Source: Flavobacteriaceae bacterium
GTDB lineage: Bacteria > Bacteroidota > Bacteroidia > Flavobacteriales > Flavobacteriaceae
Direction: 5' to 3'
Assembly (NCBI GenBank): GCA_018657955.1
Contig: JABHWD010000012.1
Location: 19,456-83,455, forward strand
Length of the DNA stretch: 64,000 nucleotides
Shown: positions 36,882-45,514 of the stretch, piece by piece
Numbering within the stretch: position 1 is the stretch's first letter
Layout of the letters: every line of letters begins with the position of its first letter
The notes under the pieces: generated by a model
Database searches by the model: none
What the model saw: only the letters and a program-made list of their open reading frames with translations
What the model was told of the DNA's origin: nothing
Translations under genes and position numbers: made by a program

Positions 36882-37853
36882 TTAATTGATAGCTTCATTA
36901 ATTGCATTGCTGAATAGGTCTTTAAGTTCTATTCCAGCAGCATTTGCTTGTTTAGGAAGAATACTCTCATTAGTTAATCCTGGAACACTATTGACCTCTA
37001 GTAAAAACACTTCATCATTTTGAATAATAAATTCACTTCTTGAAAATCCTTTCATATCTAGAATTTCATACATTTTTTTTGCTATAGATTTAATTCTCAA
37101 AGTCATTTGATATGAAATTCTAGCAGGGGTTATCTCATCTGCTTCCCCTTTATATTTTGCGTTATAATCAAAAAAGTCATTATCTGTAACAATTTCAGTT
37201 ATTGGGAGTACTAGAATATCATTATCATAAGAAATAACACCAACAGAAATTTCAATTCCATCAAGGAATGATTCAACTATCACCTGATTACCCTCATTAA
37301 AAGCAATAGCAATAGCCTTGTCAAAATCTTCAATTCTAGAAACTTTTGTTATTCCATAGCTACTTCCAGACTTACTAGCTTTAATAAAACAAGGAAGCCC
37401 AACATTTTTTATAATGCTATTATTATCTATTTCCTCACCCTTTGATACAATAGATGATTTAGCACATTTTATTCCATGAGGTTTTAGATATTCTAAACAC
37501 TGTATTTTATCAAAAGTTAATTTTGCTTGAAATTCACCACATCCGCTCATTGGAATGTTTAGTTTAGAGAAGTACTGGTGTAATAAGCCATCCTCACCAG
37601 GGGATCCATGCACTGCATTAAAAACACAATCAAATTTAATTTTAGGCTTTTTAATTATTGTAAATGAATTTTTATCAATCTGAAATTCTTTTCTATCGCT
37701 ATCTACATAAACCCATCTATCTTTTAGAATATGTATTTGAAAACAATTAAAATTGCTGTTTTTTAATGTTTCAAATACAACTTTTCCGCTTTTTAATGAA
37801 ATCTTATATTCATTAGAATAACCACCCATTAAGATTGCTATATTTTTTTCCAT
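36882..37853 (-). CDS. ddl: D-alanine--D-alanine ligase
   Basis: Joins two D-alanines for peptidoglycan synthesis with ATP. The 323-residue ATP-grasp enzyme has AVHGSPGEDGLLHQ, the FIKASKSGSSYGITKV loop, ISVGVISY, the metal site FLLEVNSVPGLT and the omega-loop Tyr in DYNAKYKGEA. Complete. A TAACTTTG box about 28 bases upstream is the likely promoter, back to back with that of the PASTA gene. Confidence 0.96.
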   Translation of the reverse strand: MEKNIAILMGGYSNEYKISLKSGKVVFETLKNSNFNCFQIHILKDRWVYVDSDRKEFQIDKNSFTIIKKPKIKFDCVFNAVHGSPGEDGLLHQYFSKLNIPMSGCGEFQAKLTFDKIQCLEYLKPHGIKCAKSSIVSKGEEIDNNSIIKNVGLPCFIKASKSGSSYGITKVSRIEDFDKAIAIAFNEGNQVIVESFLDGIEISVGVISYDNDILVLPITEIVTDNDFFDYNAKYKGEADEITPARISYQMTLRIKSIAKKMYEILDMKGFSRSEFIIQNDEVFLLEVNSVPGLTNESILPKQANAAGIELKDLFSNAINEAIN

Positions 37854-37880
37854 TTATAATCTGAAAAGAGAAATCTGTAT

Positions 37881-37888
37881 CAAAGTTA
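37881..37888 (-). promoter_or_regulatory. -7 box (TAACTTTG) of ddl
   Basis: Exact TAnnTTTG match on the minus strand, 27 bases from the ddl ATG. It forms a divergent pair with the PASTA-gene box at 37920-37927. Confidence 0.52.
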
Positions 37889-37919
37889 GTATTTAAATAA
37901 GATTTATTTAATAAATGTT

Positions 37920-37927
37920 TAGTTTTG
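37920..37927 (+). promoter_or_regulatory. -7 box (TAGTTTTG) of the PASTA gene
   Basis: Exact TAnnTTTG match, 19 bases before the ATG at 37947. A leader of roughly 15 bases would result. Confidence 0.52.
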
Positions 37928-37946
37928 TAAAAATTAATTCGATAGG

Positions 37947-38498
37947 ATGACTTTTTTAAGGTTTCTTTTTAGTAAATATTTTTTTAAACATATTTTTTAC
38001 ATACTTGTAATTGTTCTATTTGCAACATTTTTTGGAATACTAGCACTTAGTTTTATAACAAATCATGGGGATTATATAAAAGTGCCAGATTTAAAAGGAA
38101 AAACTCTAGATAGTGTAGCAATTGAGTTAGATAATTTAGATTTAAAATATATTATTCTTGATTCAGGTAATTATAATCCCAATTACAAAATTTTTTCAGT
38201 TTTAGATCAGCAGCCCAAGTTTGATTCTAAAGTAAAAGAAGGCAGAAAGATATACCTTACTATAAATTCATCTGACTTTAAAATGGTTGAAGTACCAAAT
38301 GTGATAAGGGCCACCATTCGTCAAGCTCGAAAATCATTAGAATCTCTTGGTTTTATTATAGGTGAAATAGAATATATTGATGATATAGGAAAAGATGAAG
38401 TAATTTCTTTTAGTTATGAAGGAAAAGAATTAAAGCCGGGAGATGCTTTAAAAAAGACTTCAGTTATAGATTTTAAATTAGGTAATGGAAAACTCTAA
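37947..38498 (+). CDS. Membrane-anchored PASTA-domain protein
   Basis: A 183-residue protein with one N-terminal membrane helix (about 15-38) and two PASTA domains (about 44-110 and 112-182), seen as VPDLKGKTLDSVAIELDNL and VPNVIRATIRQARKSLESLG. PASTA domains bind peptidoglycan or beta-lactam-like ligands, so a periplasmic cell-wall role is likely. No kinase or PBP domain is present. Its position between ddl and the RluD-type gene is a common flavobacterial arrangement. The 3' end overlaps the next gene by 14 bases. Confidence 0.9.
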   Translation: MTFLRFLFSKYFFKHIFYILVIVLFATFFGILALSFITNHGDYIKVPDLKGKTLDSVAIELDNLDLKYIILDSGNYNPNYKIFSVLDQQPKFDSKVKEGRKIYLTINSSDFKMVEVPNVIRATIRQARKSLESLGFIIGEIEYIDDIGKDEVISFSYEGKELKPGDALKKTSVIDFKLGNGKL

Positions 38499-39495
38499 CT
38501 CATTATTTGAGCATTTTTCTTTTACAGTAGATAAAGGTCAAAGTCCACTTAGGATTGATAAATATCTAATGAATTTTATTGAAAATGCAACTCGAACAAA
38601 AATTCAAGAAGCAGCCAAGTCAGGAAGTATTCAAGTAAACGGTAATGGAGTAAAATCAAATTACAAGGTAAAGCCAGAAGATAAAATCAAGGTTTTATTT
38701 GAATATCCACCTCATGAGAACTTATTATTGCCTGAAAATATAGATTTAAATATTGTTTATGAAGACAAAGAGTTGGTGGTGGTAAATAAACCATCAGGAA
38801 TGGTAGTTCATCCTGGCCATGGAAACTATTCAGGTACTCTTATAAATGCACTTATTTATCATTTTGAAAATCTACCAAATAATTCATCAAACAGACCTGG
38901 GCTTGTTCATAGAATTGATAAAGAAACAAGTGGCCTTCTGGTTGTTGCTAAAACAGAGAAAGCAATGGTAGACTTATCTGAGCAATTTGCAAAGAAAACT
39001 AGCACTAGAGAGTATATTGCATTGGTTTGGGGAAATGTTAAGGAGGATTCAGGAACTATAAATGAATATATTGGCAGAAACCCTAAGAATAGACTTCAGA
39101 ATATTGTTTTTTCTGGTGATGATATAGAAAAAGGAAAACCTGCTATTACTCATTATAAGGTTTTAAATAGATACGGGTACGTTACCCTAGTTAGTTGCAA
39201 GCTAGAAACCGGAAGAACTCATCAAATTAGAGTACATATGAAGCATATAGGCCATACAATTTTTAACGACAGCAGGTATGGGGGAAATTTGATTTTAAAG
39301 GGTACTACTTTTACCAAATACAAGCAATTTGTTGAGAATTGTTTTAAGATTTTACCAAGGCAAGCGCTGCATGCTAAAACACTTGGTTTTAAACATCCTA
39401 AAACTAAAGAATACCTTTCTTTTGATAGTGAGCTCCCTAAAGATATTCAAGAATGTCTTGACAAGTGGGAGTCTTATGCAAAACACCAATTATAA
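38485..39495 (+). CDS. RluA/RluD-family 23S rRNA pseudouridine synthase
   Basis: A 336-residue enzyme with an N-terminal S4 RNA-binding domain (about 18-75, LRIDKYLMNFIENATRTKIQEA in part) and the RluA catalytic domain with the catalytic Asp in PGLVHRIDKETSGLLVVAK. The C-terminal GRTHQIRVHMKHIGH is also diagnostic. The S4 domain plus length favours RluD (positions in helix 69 of 23S rRNA), though this cannot be decided by sequence alone. It overlaps the PASTA gene by 14 bases. Confidence 0.92.
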   Translation: MENSNSLFEHFSFTVDKGQSPLRIDKYLMNFIENATRTKIQEAAKSGSIQVNGNGVKSNYKVKPEDKIKVLFEYPPHENLLLPENIDLNIVYEDKELVVVNKPSGMVVHPGHGNYSGTLINALIYHFENLPNNSSNRPGLVHRIDKETSGLLVVAKTEKAMVDLSEQFAKKTSTREYIALVWGNVKEDSGTINEYIGRNPKNRLQNIVFSGDDIEKGKPAITHYKVLNRYGYVTLVSCKLETGRTHQIRVHMKHIGHTIFNDSRYGGNLILKGTTFTKYKQFVENCFKILPRQALHAKTLGFKHPKTKEYLSFDSELPKDIQECLDKWESYAKHQL

Positions 39496-39565
39496 CTAAT
39501 TTTTGCACTTTCATTTTGATATTTAGCATGATCCTTTGTAATTTTAGTAAAAATTTATTTGTTAT

Positions 39566-40324
39566 ATGAAACTTGTTGTCTCTCCTGCCAAATCATTAGA
39601 TTTTATTAGAGGCTTGCCTACTGAATCAAATTCAAAGGCTTGTTTTTTAAAAGAAGCAGAAAGTCTTAATAATATTTTGAGAGAGAAATCTCCACAAGAC
39701 CTTTCTGAGTTAATGAGTATTTCACCTTCTTTGGCAGAATTAAACTATCAGAGAAATAATAGTTGGCAGTTGCCTTTTAGTTCTTCTAATTCAAGACAAG
39801 CTATTTATGCTTTCAACGGGGATGTTTATAGAGGAATTGATGCATATTCAATAGCAGAAAATAAAATAGATCTTTTGCAAGATACAGTTAGAATAATATC
39901 TGGCTTGTATGGTCTTTTAAAACCATTGGATTTAATTCAGCCCTATAGATTAGAAATGGGAACTAAAATGCCAGTTGGAGCCAGTAAAAACTTATATGAA
40001 TTCTGGAGAAGAAAACTAACAGAGTCTATCAGTAAGGAGTTGAAAGATGGAGAGATTTTCCTAAATCTTGCCAGCAATGAATATATAAAGGCTATTGATA
40101 CAAAGGTTTTAAAAACACCAATGATAACTGCCAATTTCAAGCAGTTAAAAGATGGAAATTATAAGACAATAGCTATTTTCTCTAAGCGAGCAAGGGGTCT
40201 TATGGTAAGATATATTATAGATAACAATATAGATTCTATTAATGGAATTAAAGGTTTTAACTCTGATGGCTATCTTTTTACTGAATCACTTTCCTCTTCA
40301 AATGAACTGATTTTTACTAGATAA
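39566..40324 (+). CDS. yaaA: YaaA family peroxide-stress protein
   Basis: A 252-residue member of the DUF328/YaaA family, which in E. coli reduces Fenton damage by lowering free iron under peroxide stress and can bind DNA. Recognised by the start MKLVVSPAKSLDF, AFNGDVYRGIDA, ISGLYGLLKPLD, YRLEMGTKMPV and the final IFSKRARGLMVRYI. Complete. A TTTATTTG sequence ends four bases before the ATG, the spacing seen at other leaderless-looking starts, but it departs from the TAnnTTTG consensus at one position. Confidence 0.93.
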   Translation: MKLVVSPAKSLDFIRGLPTESNSKACFLKEAESLNNILREKSPQDLSELMSISPSLAELNYQRNNSWQLPFSSSNSRQAIYAFNGDVYRGIDAYSIAENKIDLLQDTVRIISGLYGLLKPLDLIQPYRLEMGTKMPVGASKNLYEFWRRKLTESISKELKDGEIFLNLASNEYIKAIDTKVLKTPMITANFKQLKDGNYKTIAIFSKRARGLMVRYIIDNNIDSINGIKGFNSDGYLFTESLSSSNELIFTR

Positions 40325-40394
40325 AAAAAATCTTATTAACATCGTATAAAAGGGCATTTTCTTCAATAAAAGCGCTAATTATAAACAGTTTCTT

Positions 40395-40402
40395 TATATT
40401 TG
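40395..40402 (+). promoter_or_regulatory. -7 box (TATATTTG) of the rhodanese pair
   Basis: Exact consensus match about 93 bases upstream of the first rhodanese gene, so the leader is unusually long for this window. In it TGGACA (40413-40418) is complementary to TGTCCA (40476-40481), and CAATTAAA occurs directly repeated next to each arm. Confidence 0.5.
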
Positions 40403-40494
40403 TGAGTTCAAGTGGACAATTAAACATAACGAATATGAAAAAAATATAAAGATTAAAAATACAAGAGCCATAAGGTGTCCAATTAAAGTTTAAT

Positions 40495-40815
40495 ATGTCA
40501 GACATAGATCAAAATAAATGGAGGTCTCAATTAGAATCTGAAGAGGATTATCTTATCATTGATGTTAGAACCTCTGAAGAATTTGAAGAGATAAGATTAC
40601 CTAATTCAATAAATATAGACTTTTATAATCCACAAGATTTTATGCAGGAGCTTGAAAAACTAGATAAAAATAAAGCCTACTATATATATTGTAGAACAGG
40701 CTCTAGAAGTGCAAATACATGTGAGTTGATGAAAGAAATAGGGTTTGCTAAAACCTATAATCTATTAGGCGGAATAACTGATTGGGAAGGTGAAGTTGAG
40801 GATCAAAATAATTAA
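40495..40815 (+). CDS. Rhodanese-like domain protein, cytoplasmic
   Basis: A 106-residue single-domain rhodanese. The active-site loop reads YCRTGSRSANTC, with the catalytic Cys in YIYCRTGSRS, preceded by LIIDVRTSEEFEEI. It can transfer sulfane sulfur to cyanide-like or thiol acceptors; the natural acceptor is unknown. No signal peptide. It is followed after 3 bases by a lipoprotein rhodanese, so a two-gene operon is likely. Confidence 0.9.
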   Translation: MSDIDQNKWRSQLESEEDYLIIDVRTSEEFEEIRLPNSINIDFYNPQDFMQELEKLDKNKAYYIYCRTGSRSANTCELMKEIGFAKTYNLLGGITDWEGEVEDQNN

Positions 40816-40818
40816 TTC

Positions 40819-41226
40819 ATGAATACTATTTTTAATTACTTTTTTACGTTTATCTTTTTCATGCTTTTCTCATGCGGTCTAAATAGTAATTCATCGATTA
40901 ATCAAATGAATTCAGATGAATTATTAGATTTTATTGAAATTAATAATGCAATACTAGTAGATGTTCGAACACAAGATGAGTATAATAGTGGTTACATAGA
41001 AAATTCTTTAAATATAGATTATCTATCAAATGACTTCTCTGAAAATATAGAAAAATTAGATAAAAATATCTCAATTATTCTTTATTGCCGATCAGGTAAA
41101 AGAAGCTCTATGTCAGCAAATAAATTGTCAAAACTAGGCTTTAAAGAAATATATAATCTAGATGGAGGAATACTAAAGTGGATTGAAATAGGTAATAGCG
41201 TTATTTTTAATGATACTATTAATTAA
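40819..41226 (+). CDS. Rhodanese-like lipoprotein
   Basis: A 135-residue rhodanese with a lipoprotein signal peptide (FIFFMLFSCGLNSN, acylated Cys about residue 19) followed by ILVDVRTQDEYNSG and the active-site loop LYCRSGKRSSMSA. The cysteine is kept, so the periplasmic form should be active. It pairs with the cytoplasmic rhodanese just upstream, placing the same activity on both sides of the inner membrane. It converges on the kinase gene with one base between stops. Confidence 0.88.
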   Translation: MNTIFNYFFTFIFFMLFSCGLNSNSSINQMNSDELLDFIEINNAILVDVRTQDEYNSGYIENSLNIDYLSNDFSENIEKLDKNISIILYCRSGKRSSMSANKLSKLGFKEIYNLDGGILKWIEIGNSVIFNDTIN

Positions 41227-41227
41227 T

Positions 41228-42286
41228 TTATACTTTTTCAATAGCTTCTTTCATAAAATCTTGATGTTTAAGAGCAAGCTTTGAAAAAGCAAACAAATTT
41301 CTTGATCTAATTAGATTTTGTTTTGGATAGCTTACTCTGTAGTAGATATTCCCATTAAGATAGTCTGTTAATGCACGCAATCCATGAATAAATGGCATTA
41401 AAGCAGTAGATAGAGGCAATAATTCAAGTTCTTTATTGGACAAAAATTTTCCATTACTTTTAAGCCCATCAATAAAAGCTTTAAAAAGTGATTTATTAAA
41501 CAGTATTTTAGACAGGTCTTTTTCTTCTTCAGAGGCGGGGTTTACTATAGTTCTTATTGCATCACCAAAATCATAATGAAAATAGCCTTTCATAATAGTA
41601 TCTAGATCTATCATGCATAATCCTTTACTAGAGCTGCTAAAAAGTATATTATTTAATTTGGAATCATTATGACATATTCTCTCTGGTAAACTTGAGTTAT
41701 AGAAAACAATTAATCTATCAAACATTTCTATAGAAAAATTTATTTCTTCTTTACATTCTTCTTTTAAATTGCTATCTGAATTGTCTAATGATTCTTCAAA
41801 TTCTTTAATTCTATAAGAAAGGTTGTGAAAATTATCTAATGTATAAAGATACTTTTCTAAGTCCTCATCTTTTAATAAAATATGAAATAAGCTAAGTATT
41901 CTTCCAGCTTCAAATGCGTCATTAGTATTTTCGGCATTATCTTTTGTGTAACTGTCTTTAACATACTCCATTAATCTCCAGTATTCTTTACCTGAATTAT
42001 AAAATAATTCTTGGCTTATAGGATTTATAAATTTTATTTTATGGTAACCTAAATCTTTTAGATTATTAATAGACAAACTAATGTTGTTTTTTATTGCATC
42101 AATATTTTTAAAAACATTAGTGTTTATTTTTTGTAGCACATATTTTCTTTCACCATTTTCAATAATATAATATGAATCATTAATATAGCCGGTATTAATT
42201 ATTTCATAGCTATATTTTGATGTATTTACATCAAAATTTGAAAGAATTATATTTAGCTCAGTTTTAGTCACTTGAGTTAATTCCAA
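41228..42286 (-). CDS. Aminoglycoside phosphotransferase-fold sugar kinase
   Basis: A 352-residue protein of the APH/choline-kinase fold. The catalytic loop reads ICHNDSKLNNILF and the metal site CMIDLDTIMKGY; the N-terminal lobe has YVLQKIN. The same fold includes N-acetylhexosamine 1-kinases. The gene overlaps the nucleotidyltransferase upstream by 10 bases, so the pair may phosphorylate a sugar at C1 and then activate it to an NDP-sugar. The sugar is not known. Confidence 0.82.
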   Translation of the reverse strand: MELTQVTKTELNIILSNFDVNTSKYSYEIINTGYINDSYYIIENGERKYVLQKINTNVFKNIDAIKNNISLSINNLKDLGYHKIKFINPISQELFYNSGKEYWRLMEYVKDSYTKDNAENTNDAFEAGRILSLFHILLKDEDLEKYLYTLDNFHNLSYRIKEFEESLDNSDSNLKEECKEEINFSIEMFDRLIVFYNSSLPERICHNDSKLNNILFSSSSKGLCMIDLDTIMKGYFHYDFGDAIRTIVNPASEEEKDLSKILFNKSLFKAFIDGLKSNGKFLSNKELELLPLSTALMPFIHGLRALTDYLNGNIYYRVSYPKQNLIRSRNLFAFSKLALKHQDFMKEAIEKV

Positions 42287-43161
42287 AGAGGACTTGGATA
42301 GTCCCCGTTATCTGTATATTGTTTTAGGTTTTTAACCGCAGCTATTTTATCTTCAGCATAGGTTACCCCAAACCATTTGCTTTGCGAGTCAATAACTTTA
42401 ATTTCAATTGTATTATCCTGCAATAAATTTTGAGCTGCAAATGGCAGATAAATCTCATCTTTTTCTATATTCTCCAGTTGATTATGCATTTTAATAATAT
42501 ATTCTTCTAGGTAATAAAATATGCTCTCATTGCAGACCCAATAATTCATCGAAACAAAGTCTTCTTCATGTAGCGTATTACCGCTGTTGTGATCTATTAT
42601 TATGTCTTCTTTTCTTTGTATTTCTAAATGTTCAATAATTGAAGTTAATTTACCATCTTTTTCTTTGCAGACACCTCTAGAAACCGTTCCAAATTCTGAC
42701 AGTGTATTTTTTAATTTATATGTAATTAAAGCATAAGTTGATTTATTAGGATTTGATTTAAGAAAATTAGCAGCATTTTTAAAAGCATTTTTATCATAAA
42801 AATCATCAGCATTTATTATAGCAAAACCAGTTTTTATTACATCTTTAGCACACCATACTGCATGTGCTGTTCCCCAAGGTTTTATCCTATTAGGATCAGT
42901 AGGAATACTATTTGGCAGATTACTTACTTCTTGAACAATCACATCAATTTTTATATCGCTAGGAATCCTTGGTCTTAAATAATCATTTAAATAGTCTTTG
43001 TTCTCCTTTTTTGTAATTAACACTATATGGTTAAATCCATTCTGAATTGCATCATATATACTAAACTCTAGCAAGAATTCTTTATTCGGACCTAAATCAT
43101 CAAATTGTTTTAGTTTTCCATACCTGCTACCACTACCTGCAGACATTACTAATAAAACCAT
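42277..43161 (-). CDS. Sugar-1-phosphate nucleotidyltransferase
   Basis: A 294-residue nucleotidyltransferase. The signature LVMSAGSGSRYGKLKQFDDLG is a variant of LAAGxGTRxxxxTxxxPK, and the metal-binding aspartates are in INADDFYDKNAF. No acyltransferase beta-helix follows, unlike GlmU. With the overlapping kinase it probably forms a salvage route from a free sugar to an NDP-sugar. Its leader is about 135 bases long. Confidence 0.84.
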   Translation of the reverse strand: MVLLVMSAGSGSRYGKLKQFDDLGPNKEFLLEFSIYDAIQNGFNHIVLITKKENKDYLNDYLRPRIPSDIKIDVIVQEVSNLPNSIPTDPNRIKPWGTAHAVWCAKDVIKTGFAIINADDFYDKNAFKNAANFLKSNPNKSTYALITYKLKNTLSEFGTVSRGVCKEKDGKLTSIIEHLEIQRKEDIIIDHNSGNTLHEEDFVSMNYWVCNESIFYYLEEYIIKMHNQLENIEKDEIYLPFAAQNLLQDNTIEIKVIDSQSKWFGVTYAEDKIAAVKNLKQYTDNGDYPSPLWN

Positions 43162-43298
43162 AATACTTATTTTAGTTTGTTAATTAAATTAATAGCTTTT
43201 TCATTACTACTATAGTGTAAACTATAAAAATTTGTATTAATTATCCAATTGCTTTAGATATGATATCATAAATTCTATGAGTTATTAATCTATCATCA

Positions 43299-43306
43299 CA
43301 AAGATA
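43299..43306 (-). promoter_or_regulatory. -7 box (TATCTTTG) upstream of the nucleotidyltransferase/kinase pair
   Basis: Exact match on the minus strand about 138 bases before the ATG at 43161. The intervening stretch (43162-43298) holds no convincing gene; it has a palindromic ATGATATCAT and a few very short start-stop frames, and may be a long leader. Confidence 0.42.
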
Positions 43307-43340
43307 TTATTTGATAAAAATATTAAATAATAAGAATAAA

Positions 43341-43365
43341 AAAAACCCTCATAAGAGGGTTTTTT
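43341..43365 (-). terminator. Rho-independent terminator of the 65-residue protein gene
   Basis: AAAAACCCTC and GAGGGTTTTT form a strong 10-bp stem with loop ATAA, flanked by A and T runs so that it can work in both directions. It is 20 bases after the stop of the minus-strand gene at 43385. Confidence 0.85.
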
Positions 43366-43384
43366 AAATAATTTTAAAAACTTA

Positions 43385-43582
43385 TTATGATTTTCCTTTT
43401 AAGAACGGAAGACCAGTTTTTTCGTTTTCTACTACAGTTTTACCTGATGGCAGATCACAAGCGTTAGGTCTTGAGTCTTTTGCGAAATAATAAATTGTTT
43501 GATTTCTTCCTCCTTTTAACACTACATCTTTAGAGTGTAGGTGGTAAGTTTTTCCTTTACTGTTTGTGTGAGTATAACCCAT
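43385..43582 (-). CDS. Conserved small protein (MGYTHTNSKG family)
   Basis: A 65-residue soluble protein that begins MGYTHTNSKGKTYHLHSKDV and continues with VLKGGRNQTIYYFAKD and a single Cys. Short proteins with the same opening occur in many bacterial phyla as far as I recall, without known function. The gene has its own likely -7 box (TATCTTTA about 30 bases upstream) and a strong terminator, showing it is a separate transcription unit and not a chance frame. A higher G+C than the surrounding spacers also supports coding. Confidence 0.82.
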   Translation of the reverse strand: MGYTHTNSKGKTYHLHSKDVVLKGGRNQTIYYFAKDSRPNACDLPSGKTVVENEKTGLPFLKGKS

Positions 43583-43739
43583 GTCTTTTTAGTTTTTAAA
43601 TTATTAATAGCTTAAAGATAGCTTTTTTCTCTGATAAAACCAAGAGGTTACTCAGATAATTCCTTTTTTATAATTTTTAATTATTTGTAGTTAATTAATG
43701 GATATAGTGATTTAGTTATATCTGTTAGCTCAAAAAATG

Positions 43740-44780
43740 TTACATTTTTAGCATTTTGGAGCTATTATTGTAAAAGTTTTCTGTTCTAAGTACTGCATTT
43801 TCACTTATATCTTTCCAAAAGAAGTTTATATCTCCAATGTGATAATCTTTTACAAATGAAAAAAGTAGTCTTTTAGGTATTTTTCTAGGAACATTTGACC
43901 AGACAATACCATCAAATACTTTAATTTTAATTGTGTTTGGATATATTTTTTTATCATAAAAAAGAAATCCTTTGTGTTGATCTAATTCTGTGCTTATAGA
44001 ATTATCCCATGTTATGGGATTTACAACAACTGAGTTGTTCTTCCAACTAAAGTATGCCGGATCATTTTTTTTAGGATTCTTTTTTCTCCTGTAGGTGTTC
44101 CATGAGACATAACCTTTATTTTCTTTAGGATTGTACATTGGTTTAAGCTCTTTAAAATAGTCTTCTTTAAGACTTGTCCCAATTAAATATGCTGCAATTA
44201 ATCTATCTTTTAGTTCAGTTCCATCAAAAAAGTCTCTTAGTAGCATCTTACAATGAATGGCTCCTTGGCTATGGCCAACGATTATAATGGGTCTACCATT
44301 GTTTAGATTATTAATATAGTAGGTAAAAGCACGTTTAATATCATTATAGGCAATTTCTCCTGCAATTAGGCCTCCATTATTAGTGTAGGGTTCAACAAAG
44401 ATCCTGTAATGAGCTTGTCTATATATAGGACTATATATTTTTCCTGCTTTTGCCCATGCCGAAGCTTGATATTGTATTGCTGTGCTTCTAATTATATCAT
44501 TTTGCTTTTTATCATATACATTAGCATTCCAAGAATCATTTTTTTTATCTGTAATTAAGGTTGGATATACATAGAAAATATCAGCTTTAAGTTTATCTAT
44601 GTTTTCAGGATAGAACTTACTTAATATTGTATCTTGAATTTCTGGATGAGCAATCCAAGAATTTAAATTTGAATAATCAGGAGCTTTTGGAACTTCAGAA
44701 TCTAAAAAAGGTTTTGTCATATAAACTGTTTTACATGAAAAAACACTTAAAATAAAAAATAAAAAAACAATTTTTTTCAT
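43740..44780 (-). CDS. DUF3089 alpha/beta-hydrolase lipoprotein
   Basis: A 346-residue protein with a lipoprotein-like signal peptide (FILSVFSCKTVYM, Cys about 16) and an alpha/beta-hydrolase core with the nucleophile elbow IVGHSQGAIHCKMLL. The family DUF3089 holds predicted lipases or esterases. IADIFYVYPTLIT-type segments near the N-terminus and KDYHIGDINFFWKDI near the C-terminus are typical. The substrate is unknown; location at the envelope is inferred. Divergent from the barrel gene. Confidence 0.84.
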   Translation of the reverse strand: MKKIVFLFFILSVFSCKTVYMTKPFLDSEVPKAPDYSNLNSWIAHPEIQDTILSKFYPENIDKLKADIFYVYPTLITDKKNDSWNANVYDKKQNDIIRSTAIQYQASAWAKAGKIYSPIYRQAHYRIFVEPYTNNGGLIAGEIAYNDIKRAFTYYINNLNNGRPIIIVGHSQGAIHCKMLLRDFFDGTELKDRLIAAYLIGTSLKEDYFKELKPMYNPKENKGYVSWNTYRRKKNPKKNDPAYFSWKNNSVVVNPITWDNSISTELDQHKGFLFYDKKIYPNTIKIKVFDGIVWSNVPRKIPKRLLFSFVKDYHIGDINFFWKDISENAVLRTENFYNNSSKMLKM

Positions 44781-44838
44781 TATTAAATAAATGGACCAAT
44801 TATTGTTAGTACTATTGTAAAATTAACAAAAACCACAA

Positions 44839-45471
44839 ATGAAAAAAATTATTATACCATTGCTTTTCACTATAGTGTCTTATTCTCAAAATGATATTCA
44901 AAAAGTTAAAGTTATAAAGGATGATACCCAAGTAATAAAATTGATTGATTCTTTAGGAAAAAATGAAATTAAGATAGATGTTTTAGATATTTTATTCCAA
45001 CCTGCCTTAAGTATTTCCTATGAAAGAATAATAGATTCTTATTCCTCTTTTGGCGGAGATGTTTTTATAAATTTTAATAATAATGCTCTTGAATTTAATT
45101 GGTCAGATAGGTTTTTAATCTCTCCATTTTATAGGTTTTATTTTCTAAACAAGAAAGATTTTGGTGGAGCTGGGTTTTTTGCAGAACTTTTTTCAAAATT
45201 TTCTTTTGGAGAACATACTGTTGAATATCAATACGATGATTATATCGAATTGAGTGAAGAGAGTACTTTTGATATTGCATTTGGTGTTGGTATAGGAAAA
45301 AAGTGGATTAATAAAAAAGGAATAACCTTTGAAATAATGGTTGGTGTTGGTAGATTCTTAATGTTAGAATCTACTACAGAAGATCTGCCATTTGGTGCAA
45401 TTGGAGTATATTATGACTCTAGGCCAGAGGCAACTTTTAAGGGTGGTATATCCATTGGTAAGAGATTCTAA
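44839..45471 (+). CDS. Outer-membrane beta-barrel protein (DUF3575-like)
   Basis: A 210-residue protein with a signal peptide (1-16, ending SYSQ) and alternating hydrophobic residues throughout. Segments such as PALSISYERIID, FLISPFYRFYFLN, FGVGIGKKWINKKG and the C-terminal TFKGGISIGKRF with terminal Phe fit a small outer-membrane barrel of the DUF3575 or related type. Function unknown. It is followed 43 bases later by a DoxX gene, which has its own promoter-like box. Confidence 0.72.
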   Translation: MKKIIIPLLFTIVSYSQNDIQKVKVIKDDTQVIKLIDSLGKNEIKIDVLDILFQPALSISYERIIDSYSSFGGDVFINFNNNALEFNWSDRFLISPFYRFYFLNKKDFGGAGFFAELFSKFSFGEHTVEYQYDDYIELSEESTFDIAFGVGIGKKWINKKGITFEIMVGVGRFLMLESTTEDLPFGAIGVYYDSRPEATFKGGISIGKRF

Positions 45472-45484
45472 TGTTTTTTTTAAT

Positions 45485-45492
45485 TAAATTTG
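45485..45492 (+). promoter_or_regulatory. -7 box (TAAATTTG) of the DoxX gene
   Basis: Exact TAnnTTTG match 22 bases before the ATG at 45515, in the short space after the barrel gene. Confidence 0.45.
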
Positions 45493-45514
45493 ATATAAAT
45501 AACTAATAAAAAAA

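Noticed and set aside
43162..43298. Possible small RNA or peptide gene upstream of the nucleotidyltransferase
   Set aside because: Only very short start-stop frames and one palindrome are present; no stable fold or conserved element was recognised.
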